This document shows, piece after piece, positions 1 through 9,049 of a stretch of DNA of 64,000 nucleotides. Position 1 is the stretch's first letter; the number at the start of each line of letters is the position of its first letter. The translations under genes and the position numbers were made by a program. Below the pieces are notes generated by a model. The model had not been told where the DNA came from and made no database searches. It saw only the letters and a list, made by a program, of their open reading frames with translations. The DNA comes from Aspidiotus rigidus (Eukaryota > Arthropoda > Insecta > Hemiptera > Diaspididae), in assembly GCA_035079385.1 (NCBI GenBank), contig JAVHKY010000003.1:7419501-7483500 (forward strand), written 5' to 3'.

Positions 1-1160
1 TGAATAAAATTGTGAACCATTTAAAATAAAGTCTATAGAAATTACGAGTAGTTAAGACTTTCAAACATTTGTTGTCGGAAAGAAACAACTTTCATCAGAA
101 CAAATCAAATATGAATAGATATTGCTCTCAAGCTCAATTGTGGATTAATAAATCGAAGTTTGGTACAAATTCACACGTAAATGTCCTTGACGAGGAAGTG
201 TACTTCCACATAACGAACAGCACATAATCGTAAAAAACGTTCATCGACAGCTGATATTGTGTACTCGTAGCGTACGAAAAAACTTTCTCATTTTATCAAC
301 CTCTCGCTAGCAATAACCTTGACGAGCAAGTACAATTCCTGATAAGATCGTATGAGCTCTTCTCGTAACAAGAACTGATTCGTCTTCTTAGCTCAAACGA
401 AAGAAACCTCTATTGAATAAAAAATAGTGGTGTGACCTTGAATTTCGTACAAAACGCTCAACATATGGGGGAAAAATGAGAATTCAATTAAATTCGATGC
501 ACGGCTTATCAAAAATAATTATATCATATTCAAAAGAAACAACTTTCGTTCGAACAGAATTTATGTTTCGTTTTTCGATCGATAGGAATCGAGAAATAAC
601 TATTTTCTTCATCGTTGTATCATAAATATCACTCAAAAGTTTGTATCGAATGACGTGAAGAAATCGAGTACTCATTGGATTCCAACGTGCGTTAGAAAAA
701 AGAATCAGGAAGAGTGATATTTATCAAATCAGGGAAGAGATTTGAGCGTCTTGATCGTAATTTTTGGTTCAATCAACTCACAATAATTATTCAATTTCGT
801 AAACATCGAACAAAATTCACGTTCAGTTTTCACTATTGATAGAAAATTATCTCAACAAAGAATCTATCATCTGATTTATGAAGAAACAACTTTCATCTTA
901 GAACAATGAATCAAACATGAATAGATACAGCTCTCAATCTCGATCGTGGTCTAATAAATCAAAGTTAGAGATTTACGAAAGATTTTCTTAAAATTTGATG
1001 AATTCGATGAACAGATAAGACGAAAAATTCAATGAACAACGCCTCGTACAAATTGATGAATATTCCGTATAATTATTCGTATGTACCCACTTCATAAGAG
1101 AAACGTTGGAAGCTAAGAATTTTAAAAATGATAAAAATATTCACTACGTCCTAGTACTCA
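1..1160. other. AT-rich stretch with a diverged direct repeat, no gene recognised
   Basis: I see no convincing gene here. Positions about 79-161 and 879-961 are diverged direct copies of one another: both contain gaaacaactttcat, atgaatagata, gctctcaa and taataaatc in the same order. A third shorter match to the start of the unit lies near 534. This looks like an old segmental or satellite-like duplication with a period of about 800 bp. Confidence 0.4.
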
Positions 1161-1164
1161 CCAA

Positions 1165-1306
1165 TTTCTCATCACGAATCATTACTTCCGGGAGTAGTAT
1201 TCCTTTCGCGGTTTCCAAGCCGGTTTCGAAAGCTAACTTCACTAACTCATTTGACTGCCGTAATAAGCCTTTTTGGAGAGCTGCATCTAATTTCTTCTCA
1301 ATCTGG
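1165..1306 (-). CDS. isolated coding exon, function unknown
   Basis: On the minus strand a pyrimidine-rich stretch ending in CAG is followed by 47 open codons starting IEKKLDAALQKG, containing ETGLETAKGILLPEVM and ending IRDEKL, then a strong GTGAGT donor. The splice signals and the balanced amphipathic composition argue for a real exon in phase 0. I do not recognise the protein. It could belong with the truncated isocitrate dehydrogenase-like exons at 2105-2940, which run in the same direction with compatible phase, or with another gene extending left of the window. Confidence 0.4.
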
Positions 1307-1395
1307 ACAAGAAATCATTATCATGTTGAATGTAGTCTTGATAAGAAACAGTTAACACAAAAATTTATAATGCCACATCAACTAAGAAAAAAATC

Positions 1396-1689
1396 ATGGA
1401 ATTTATAAAACTATCGATCGTTAAGAAATTGATTTCCAGATTGATTTTCAGTAAGAAAGAGTTAAAACACAACAAAATTATTAAGGTTACAACTGCTCTT
1501 TTGAGATCCTCATATTCATTCAAAATTAAATTGATATTATTGTTGAACTTATTGAACCATGATGAGATCTCATTTTTTTCGCTGAAAAATATGGCTATTG
1601 ATGAATTAGATCTCGATAATACTGTAACAATCGCTCAAGAACTGAGTGATGAATATAAACTCATAAAAGAAATAAAAAAGGTTAATTAA
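1396..1689 (+). CDS. hypothetical 97-aa ORF
   Basis: A 97-codon ORF begins MEFIKLSIVKKL and ends in an acidic helix-like stretch (AIDELDLDNTVTIAQ). It has no recognisable domain and no obvious splice sites. The Lys/Ile/Leu-rich composition is that of AT-rich DNA, so it may be a chance ORF or a remnant of a mobile element. It lies between two minus-strand exons. I list it because its second half reads more like protein than the neighbouring sequence does. Confidence 0.15.
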   Translation: MEFIKLSIVKKLISRLIFSKKELKHNKIIKVTTALLRSSYSFKIKLILLLNLLNHDEISFFSLKNMAIDELDLDNTVTIAQELSDEYKLIKEIKKVN

Positions 1690-2104
1690 CACACAACCCA
1701 ATTGTTTTTCATGCAACATTAAAATACATATACTCGTACTAGCAGCTGGCTGCTATCGGACAAGTGTTACGATATGACTTATAAACGAATGAAAGCAGTG
1801 ACGAACCAAATTTTACAAATAATGAATAGAATAAGGAATTTTTCTCACACTACATGGTAGCTTGTTCAGTTTCAGTTTTTCTTCGAAATCGACTGTCATT
1901 TGTCCATTGAGAGCTTGCAACGTTGATCCCACATGCAAACAGCGAACATTTAAGTAACAATAAAGGTTATTCACATTTTTTACCTTACACAGTTGACTTC
2001 GCTTCGAATTTTTAGTGTATTCTAAAATCATCTTATAAAAACACAACATTCACATCCGACAGACCCAGAAGACCAAAACAATTGATGTAATAAATACTTA
2101 CAAC

Positions 2105-2939
2105 TTCGTCTATTTGAATTTTTGATTTATCCGCCGATGATTTATCTGCCTCATTAGCCTTTCAAAACAAAATTAACAAGGATCAAATTTATTCTATCCA
2201 ATTCTCGTAACTTTCATGAAACTTACGGAGTTAGAGTAAAATCGACGAATAACACGATCTACATTTTCATATCGTGATTTCACACCTAATAAGGATTTGA
2301 CATGAACCACATTGGCGTACAAATTTAAAGCACGTTCTAATTTGATATTTAAAGTTTGCGATTCCCCTGTTCTACCGTAGTCCGGTGTAGCGAGCACTCC
2401 CTGAGAATGAAATACAATTCAAGCAAAATTAAGTCTCAGCATATTCGATCGAGAATTGAATACAAAATACAATTTGGTTTATTTTACGAAAGTTTGAAAA
2501 CTATGAAATTACCTTGAGAACTTCCAACACTGGATGAACTAATTCTGGTCCAACACCATCTCCTGGTATCAGTCTCTTCTTATCTGTTGCCTGCACGAGA
2601 CATTTTTCAGGTCAATATAGAATTAATTTCTGACTTACATACCATAATTTGAAGCATTAGTTGGGCAGATATTTCTAAATCAACTTTTACACGAAGTCAA
2701 TGTTAATTAGAACTTACGTTCAGCAATGCACCACTAGAATGGATGAACTTTGATTTCACGCTATATAAAGCGGACGCCGCATTTCTAGCAGTCTGTAATT
2801 TGAGATCGAAACATATCGTATTTTTGTACGTTATCAGATATAACAGTTGACGAGAACTATTAACAATGTATACTCACCATACAGAATATCTTCTGCTTAC
2901 AACCAGACAGAGCCAAGCTTGAAATTTTGGAATAATAAT
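2105..2939 (-). pseudogene. truncated NAD-isocitrate dehydrogenase (IDH3 beta-like), possibly chimeric
   Basis: Four minus-strand exons are visible. Exon 1 (down to about 2879) encodes a basic, Ser-rich N-terminus starting MAYYYSKISSLALSGCKQ, like a mitochondrial transit peptide. Exon 2 (2717-2793) and exon 3 (about 2513-2590, LIPGDGVGPELVHPVLEVLK) follow, then exon 4 (about 2227-2400), which contains LYANVVHVKSLLG. Exons 3-4 match the start of the mitochondrial IDH3 regulatory subunit. The similarity stops exactly where the family continues with the REQTEGEY-type segment; here the frame gives RFYSNS, a good GTAAGT donor, and an unrelated exon ANEADKSSADKSKIQIDEV (2105-2160). The catalytic and cofactor regions of IDH3 are not in the window. 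I infer a partial or chimeric gene copy, although exons left of the window cannot be excluded. Confidence 0.55.
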
Positions 2940-3146
2940 ACGCCATAATTTGACAAGACGATATACATATTTTTTCAAATAGGTACGATTCACAATAAAA
3001 AAAAATTGACTCGGATCTCGCAACCAAGATCGCACGAGGTTTGTTGGAACGCAGTGCCAACAGAAGGAACGAAAAATTTTACGCGAAGGACCAGATGGTA
3101 GGGCTCTACAGATGGTATCGTGATAATGCAATGCCTGATGCGTTTA

Positions 3147-3201
3147 GGACATACGGACCCGAGGACATACGGACCCGAGGACATACGGACCCGAGGACAT
3201 A
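3147..3201. repeat. 16-bp tandem repeat, three and a half copies
   Basis: The unit ggacatacggacccga is repeated perfectly three times head to tail and followed by a partial fourth copy (ggacata). It lies about 200 bp upstream of the isocitrate dehydrogenase-like start codon and is GC-rich relative to its surroundings. Confidence 0.9.
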
Positions 3202-3358
3202 TACAATGATTGAGCATGTGACGCACGCTATTCGAATAACATGAGTGATGAAGTTGTGAAATCATCCGTCAAAGCGCTATTGTCAACGAATTCATTGCTT
3301 ATTTACTTACAAATTCTGTTGTATTGGGTTTTTGTGTAAATATTATATATTTTCGAGG

Positions 3359-3763
3359 CTATGATGTTCTTGAGAAAAATTTTTCATATTTTTTATTAAA
3401 TTCTGCAAAATTTTTTACTGTACCAGAATTATTTTTATATTGATGACTTGATTGGTTACTAACTTGTAATGTAGAATAAGTCTTAGCTATCATATTACTC
3501 TTAGGTTGACTTTGATTTTGACATTTATTTGAATCATATATAGCATTAGATTGCTTTGTTGTTGCATTTTTAAATGTGTATTGACCTAGACAATTTCTAC
3601 TCATTTCATAACTTATCTTCCTATTGTTGTAGGGTATTTTATGTTCTTTTAAATATTTTAGTATAGTCTTCTCAGTAATTTTATATTTCAAAGAAAAGCT
3701 TCTCACACTATTTTTCTTAAAGTCATATTCTTTTAATATTTTAATTAACTCGTTAGGAGTCAT
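3359..3763 (-). CDS. 134-aa helix-turn-helix-like protein of the viral-like element
   Basis: The protein starts MTPNELIKILKEYDF. Residues about 20-45 (SFSLKYKITEKTILKYLKEH) look like a small helix-turn-helix: a helix, a turn at KIT, and a basic recognition-type helix. The rest is rich in Asn, Gln, Ser and Thr and probably disordered. It is divergently placed from the 204-aa ORF with a 159-bp shared intergenic region. By position and composition it belongs to the viral-like block and could be its regulator or a DNA-binding protein, which is inference. No named family is recognised. Confidence 0.4.
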   Translation of the reverse strand: MTPNELIKILKEYDFKKNSVRSFSLKYKITEKTILKYLKEHKIPYNNRKISYEMSRNCLGQYTFKNATTKQSNAIYDSNKCQNQSQPKSNMIAKTYSTLQVSNQSSHQYKNNSGTVKNFAEFNKKYEKFFSRTS

Positions 3764-3922
3764 TTATTTATATAAATTTTATTTCTTTTACCATACCATA
3801 CTACCATACAATATTACCTTATTTCTGTACCATATTACCTTACCTTACCATACCTTATTACCTTACTTTACCTTACCTTACCTCACCATACAATATAAAA
3901 ATATAAAAATTTTTTCTAATAA
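3764..3922. promoter_or_regulatory. divergent intergenic region with CCTTA/CCATA repeats and a TATA-like stretch
   Basis: Between two divergent ORFs of the viral-like block lies a run of short degenerate repeats (taccatac, taccttacc, ccttaccttacc) from about 3790 to 3892. It ends in atataaaaatataaaaat about 10 bp before the 3923 start codon. The repeat array plus TATA-like sequence suits a two-way promoter or an origin-type element; I infer this from layout only. Confidence 0.4.
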
Positions 3923-4537
3923 ATGGAAAGCCAAATAAAAAGATATATGCCCTCCAAAGTTGAGCTAGAAGGGTTAGATAGAATAATTTCAAAAAATAAA
4001 GAATTGGAAGAATTGATAAGAAATGAGGAAAGTAATCTAGCAAGAATAATTCAAGCTATTGATGGTTTAAAAAATATGAATACTAATATGAAAACTATTG
4101 TTAGACAGTTCTTTATAGCTCTACAGCAAACAACTATGACTTCAGATATTTATAAATATGCCAATTTTAAAAATCAGGAGTTGATAGAAAATCTACTTGA
4201 AAGGGAGGAGAAATATAAGAAAATCATAAAATCTCAAGCTGAAAAGCATAATGATAATTCTGGAGTTGAAGAACTAAATAATGTCTTCTCAACTATAATT
4301 GTAGACTCTAAGGATAAGAAATTATCAAAGTATATGAAGAAAACCTTAAAAGATATAAAATTTCATGATGATTTTAAACCAGCATTTTCAGAAGTAGGCA
4401 CTAAAGAATTCACTCGTGATGAATTGAAACACATGAAATCTGATCCTAAAAAGGGACCTAGATTTAATAATATCAAGAAAATAACAACTGTAAATGTCCC
4501 CAGTATAAATAATGATGCAACTATTATACAGAATTAG
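3923..4537 (+). CDS. 204-aa coiled-coil protein of the viral-like element
   Basis: The ORF starts MESQIKRYMPSKVELEGLDR. Residues about 15-60 are dense in Glu/Lys/Leu with heptad-like spacing (KNKELEELIRNEESNLARII) and predict a coiled coil. A second charged helical stretch is near residues 85-105. The C-terminal third is basic and contains FTRDELKHMKSDPKKGPRF. I do not recognise a family. It is AT-rich, has no introns, and is followed by 600 bp without a long ORF. A minor structural or replication-accessory role in the parent element is possible but unsupported. Confidence 0.4.
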   Translation: MESQIKRYMPSKVELEGLDRIISKNKELEELIRNEESNLARIIQAIDGLKNMNTNMKTIVRQFFIALQQTTMTSDIYKYANFKNQELIENLLEREEKYKKIIKSQAEKHNDNSGVEELNNVFSTIIVDSKDKKLSKYMKKTLKDIKFHDDFKPAFSEVGTKEFTRDELKHMKSDPKKGPRFNNIKKITTVNVPSINNDATIIQN

Positions 4538-5139
4538 AAACAGAATTTGGTAGCTGGTGTAAAGAATCTTGCAAAAGCCGCTTAACCAAAGGTTGAGAAT
4601 GTTGACTTAAATTTGAACATTTAATAACAGGTATCAAATATCATTATGTGTTTGAAAAATCCTAATAAGGTTTTACATCTATTTCAAGAAGGGTTGCTTT
4701 TTATCAAACTGCAGTCTATATAGACAATCTTTATCTGAATTCTGTCTGCAATTAGTTTGAATAACCAATCAAAAAACTTGAGAGTTCTAGTTATAATTAA
4801 AATAATTTCACTTTACATACTTTGATAAATTATCTAATGTTGTTATAATATAATAACTTATGTTCATGATACATTAATGTTGGTTTTTATGACTTGAAAA
4901 GGATTTAGGAAGCTTTTATGTTGGTTTCTATAACTTAGAAGGATTTTGGAAGGTTTTGAGCATATTTTGAGAAGGTTTTAGACATAATTTGGACAGGTTT
5001 CATGTTGGTTTCTATAACTTGGAAGGATTTAGGAAGGTTTCATATCTTATTTTGAACGTATTTTGAAAAGGTCATTGTGTAAATAAATTTCTTCTTAAAA
5101 ATTTTCCTATGTAAATACTTGAAAATTATTTAAGAAAAG
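4538..5139. repeat. spacer with a degenerate tandem repeat (ggaaggtttt family)
   Basis: About 600 bp carries no long ORF. From about 4877 to 5045 a unit with the core atgttggtttctataactt..aaggattt..gaaggtttt recurs three times (near 4877, 4918 and 5003), with shorter aaggtttt echoes between copies. The copies differ by substitutions and small gaps. The array sits immediately before the Cys-rich ORF at 5140. Confidence 0.65.
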
Positions 5140-5616
5140 ATGAAACACAAATCTCTGATCATTAAGTTAGCACAAAATGAAAGATATTGCTCTAAGTGTA
5201 AAAAGGTGAAGAATGTAAATGAATTTGAACAATCACCTTCAAATAAAGTCCTTACATCGATTGAAAATACCACTCCAACAATGTGTAAGGAATGTGCTAC
5301 TCCACCTAAAACTAAAATGACAATAGATTTATCTCAAAATGAAAAATATTGTACAGGTTGTAAGTCTGTAAGAGATCAAAAGGATTTTAGTAATAAACAA
5401 GATTATTGTAAAGAATGCAAGAGTAAATTAATGAAAGAATATTATGAGAAGAATAGAAATGATCATAAAACAGTAGTTCTAAAAAATTATAAAAGTAAAC
5501 AAGTGAAAACTGCTTGTGAATGTGGAAGAACTGTTTTGTTAGTTTCACTCAAAGCTCATAAGACAACTCAAATACACAAAGATATGTTAGAAATAAAACA
5601 ACAGTTTAAAAAATAA
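5140..5616 (+). CDS. 158-aa protein with two zinc-ribbon-like modules and a C-terminal Cys/His knuckle
   Basis: Two tandem modules share the pattern Tyr-Cys-x2-Cys-Lys, then Phe, then Cys-Lys-Glu-Cys. Module 1 runs from about residue 16 (YCSKCKKVKNVNEFEQ) to CKEC near 53; module 2 from about residue 69 (YCTGCKSVRDQKDFSN) to CKECKSK near 90. A third metal-binding candidate near residues 128-147 has CECG followed by HKTTQIH. Similar Cys-x2-Cys/CKEC modules occur in phage and viral nuclease-associated zinc proteins, but no catalytic HNH residues are evident here. It ends 73 bp before the polymerase start at 5689. I infer a DNA-binding accessory protein of the element; the exact family is unknown. 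Confidence 0.45.
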   Translation: MKHKSLIIKLAQNERYCSKCKKVKNVNEFEQSPSNKVLTSIENTTPTMCKECATPPKTKMTIDLSQNEKYCTGCKSVRDQKDFSNKQDYCKECKSKLMKEYYEKNRNDHKTVVLKNYKSKQVKTACECGRTVLLVSLKAHKTTQIHKDMLEIKQQFKK

Positions 5617-5688
5617 TTTTTTCTTTTGAAAATTTTTTTCTTAATAAATAAAAAGGAAAACTTCATTAAGAAAAACATTAATATTAAA

Positions 5689-7743
5689 ATGACATCTGTA
5701 AAAGAATTGAAAATCCTTGCAAAAGGTAGAAACATAAAAGGCTACAGTAAAATGAGTAAAGCTGATTTATTCAGAGTATTGAATCTTGAACCACCCCCAA
5801 CAATGAAAGACCTCAGAAAAATTGCAAAGGATAAAAATATAAAAGGATACTGTAAAATGAATAAAACAGATCTAATCAATGTATTAAGTTCTACAAATTC
5901 AAAGAATAGACAGAATTTTCAGGACAAATCTGCTTTGTTGGCACACAAGACTGTTCCGCTAACACATATATTTCCATTTGAGGATTTGTTCTATGAACCT
6001 GAACTGGAAAAACTGCAAAATATTGAGGAGCTTATTCAAATCAAAGAAATTGCATCTAGATATATTAAAAAATATAACGCTTATTCATCTGATTATACTA
6101 TTTCTATTAAAAATGATGTATTAATAGAAGACTCCTCAGAGGATGCGCAAACAGATTTAATAACAAGAGCTCTCAAAGAAATGATTAAAGTAGTTAAAAA
6201 ACGTACTAACTTTAGAACAGGCGACAGAATAAATATTATTGTGAGAAACCCTGTACTTTTTAATCCTATTTCAACATGCTATCAAAGAGGGGATTCAGCT
6301 CGAGAGTATGTAGAATTATTGTTGGAAAGAATTTCACAAATTTTGACTTCAAATGAAGAACTTGATCTTACAACTTCTACTTTCAATATAAATGTAATTG
6401 CAATGCCTCAAGGAGGTCGTAATACCAAAATTTTAAATTTAGCCCTAGCCAAACAAACTAAAAAATCTATTATTGAAATAAGAAATAAAGATAATCTATG
6501 TTGCCCTCGAGCTGTTGTTGTAGCATTAACCTACCCTGAAGAGAACCCCCCTATTAATACTGTATTTAGTAAAGAATTTTCTAAAAGTGAAATTAAATAT
6601 ATTCGTATTGGGAGAAAATTACAAACAGATCTTACTACTCACTTATGTAATCAACTTGGTGATTATAACCAGGAAGGTTTTACATTAGATGATATAGCAA
6701 ATTTGGAGAAACTAATAAATATTCAGATAAATGTTGTTTGTGCAGAAAATTTTAATTCAATCATATACAAAGGACCTGAAAAAGATATAAAAATATACTT
6801 GTATAAAAATGGTAATCATTATGATGTAATTTCTAAAATGGCTGGTTTTCATGGATCTAGTTATTATTGTCATAAATGCAATAAACCTTATGAACATAAA
6901 GATAAACATAGATGCATTGACAGGGTAATAAATTGTAGATTATGTCTTCAGAAAGAGCATGTAGTTGACTCAAAGAAGAAAATCTTCTGCAAAGATTGTA
7001 ATAGATATTGTTTTAATCAAGAGTGTCTTGAAAATCACAAAAATAGTTTTGATGGTCTTGAAACTGTTTGTAATACTATATTCAAGTGTTTAGAGTGTAA
7101 TAAAATCTGTTTAAGAGATAAAATATTTGAAGATAAGATCAACTATAATAGTACCCTGAGATTGTTTGCTACTGAACCCCATAAATGTGGTTTTGAAGAA
7201 TGTAGAAATTGTTGGAAAGTAGTTGAAACAAAAACTCATAAATGTTATATGCAGTGGAAAAGACAAAAAGGTGGTAAATGTAAAAGAGAAGTTTGCCTCT
7301 GTAGAGGTAATTATGAACAGTTTGTTAAACCTATAAAAGACTATAATTTGATTGAATTGAGAAATAAAGCCAAAGTAGAGAAAATAAAAGGTTTTAGTAA
7401 GATGAGTAAACAAGAATTACAAAATAGACTAAATCCGTTTCCTTTTGCAAATGAAATTTTTGGAGAAGAAGAAGAGAAAAAATTGCCTAACTGTACTTAC
7501 ACTGAAAATTATATATTCTTTGATTATGAAGCCCAACAGGAGACAGGAACTCATGTACCTAATTTAGTGATTGCTCATGATTTTAAAGGTAATGAATATA
7601 AATTTAAAACAAACGACGAATTTTGTAAATGGTTGATATCAAAAGAACATAGAGATTATACGTGTATAGCTCATTATGCAAAAGGTTATGATTCTCAGTT
7701 CATTTTGAAATATTGTGTTGAAAATACTCTTAAGCATTTATAA
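5689..7743 (+). pseudogene. protein-primed family B DNA polymerase, N-terminal part only, frameshifted
   Basis: I choose the ATG at 5689 (MTSVKELKILAKG); the open frame runs further upstream without an ATG. Two SAP/Rho-N-like repeats come first, with the shared core KGYSKMSKADL / KGYCKMNKTDL; a third copy (KGFSKMSKQEL) lies near residue 575. A central segment contains CCPRAVVVALTYP. Several Cys/His knuckles follow from about residue 385 (YYCHKCNKPYEHKDKHRC and repeats). The exonuclease then begins with FFDYEAQ (ExoI Asp/Glu) and YAKGYDSQF (ExoII-type Asp). A single-base shift near 7735-7740 introduces a stop; matching sequence continues in another frame for about 65 nt and then ends. The palm and polymerase motifs and the terminal-protein region are missing, so it cannot encode a working polymerase. 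Confidence 0.7.
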
Positions 7744-7805
7744 TGGAACAAAACTTATGCTTTTAGAACTATCAAGAATAAATTTGAAAATCATTGACAG
7801 TAGTA

Positions 7806-8285
7806 ATTGTTCGTGATTTGGTCTCAGCGTTATATTACCTACATTCCTACCGTATTCTTCACAGGTTTTTATAAATTCCATTTTAGATATTATTCTGTTT
7901 GCTCGATGATTTTTCGGAATATCCTCGTATATTTTTGAATTCGTAGAGATTTGAAACCTCAAAATGTTCTTCTCGATGTAACGGAAATGCCAAATTATGT
8001 GACTTCGGTTTTGCAAAAGTACTGTGTAAAGATAGTCAAATGCTGACGTCAATTAAAGGAACTCCTCTTTACATGGCTCCTGAGTTGATGCAAGAACATC
8101 CGTATGATCATAATGCAGACCTATGGTTAGGTTTCTCAATTTCTAAATAAATGTAACTAATCTTAGATGTATTTTTAAGAGAAATTTATTGTGGTATTTC
8201 AGGTCTTTGGGTTGCATAACTTATGAAATGGTCACGGGACATCCTCCATATACCACGTCTTCCATACTACAATTAATCAAGATGG
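7806..8285 (+). pseudogene. partial copy of the STK36/fused kinase gene
   Basis: This segment matches 9857-10336 almost base for base, covering the end of STK36 exon 3, intron 3, exon 4, intron 4 and the first part of exon 5. Because introns are included, it is a DNA-level duplication and not a retrocopy. It has a one-base deletion near 7987 (tctcgatgtaac against tctcgattgtaac in the parent) that shifts the kinase frame just after the HRDLKPQN region. Its left edge meets the broken polymerase and shares the short homology aattgttcg with the parental flank. It has no start or end of its own and should be non-functional. Confidence 0.9.
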
Positions 8286-9049
8286 AAATCATTTAATTCA
8301 TCATCTCTGCACAAATAAATCTCTTTTTTTAACGTACACATAACATGCAATATAACAAGTAAATTATTTTGTACTTCAATTATTATTTATGTGCTATACT
8401 CAAGCCCAGCAGTCATGAAAATAAACTAAATTACCTGATTATTTTGATATTGGACTAATCGAGGAGAATTTTCTTGAAAACTAGAAATTTATTATAAGTA
8501 AATGCTAAGAACTCTCTAAATTAATAAATTAGTACATTATAATTGTAGGTAGGCGCTTTCATTCATTTTGTTTTGCTTGATGATCTTTGCTCCTTAGGTA
8601 TTTTTCGTAGTTCAAACCGTGGTTCAAACGATTGTGTGCTCTAATGACGTATACCTGCTAAGTTCTTGTATAGTGCTAATTATCCGATATTCACTCAAAA
8701 TTCGAGGTATAATCAAGAACTTGAGTTTATTCTGTCCCGCAACTTAAACCCAGCTTCCAGCATGATAGGCCCTATAACAACCTTATACACGTAAGGATTA
8801 ATAGACGATTTAAATGCTTCTTTAAATGGCACATAAAATTTTCCCATAAATTTTTAGAGCAGAATCGCAGAATCAATAGGTATCTTGAAACCTTACGTGG
8901 TCTGTTTCAACGTCTTTTGAGTTGTAAAATTTTTACCATAATTATTACGAACACTGGCCCATGGCCACTGTAAGTTGAACTCATCTTTGTTTACCTCATT
9001 TTTTATTTATTGATAACAAAGTTGATAATTATTCATATCGCGACAACAC
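8286..9049. other. intergenic, no gene seen
   Basis: About 760 bp between the duplicated kinase segment and the foldback upstream of STK36. No ORF, splice-flanked exon or RNA gene could be supported on either strand. It may hold remnants of the element that brought the duplication. Confidence 0.5.

Larger units (their letters stand above)
3330..7805 (+). mobile_element. decayed Maverick/Polinton- or adintovirus-like element
   Basis: A block of about 4.5 kb is even more AT-rich than the flanks. It holds four intronless ORFs (3359-3763 minus; 3923-4537, 5140-5616 and 5689-7743 plus) separated by short AT-rich spacers. The last ORF ends in the 3'-5' exonuclease start of a family B DNA polymerase of the protein-primed type, preceded by Cys/His knuckles, an architecture known from Polintons and adintoviruses integrated in animal genomes. 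No capsid, packaging ATPase, protease or retroviral-type integrase gene is present and I could not find terminal inverted repeats, so this is a fragment. The right border is sharp, at the start of a duplicated STK36 segment; the left border is my estimate from composition. Confidence 0.65.

Noticed and set aside
7111..7413. 100-codon minus ORF inside the polymerase-like gene
   Set aside because: Antisense shadow; Phe/Thr-rich composition from the reverse of Lys/Glu codons.
8600..8650. ggttcaaac motif resembling a tRNA B box
   Set aside because: No matching A box or acceptor stem at the required distance.
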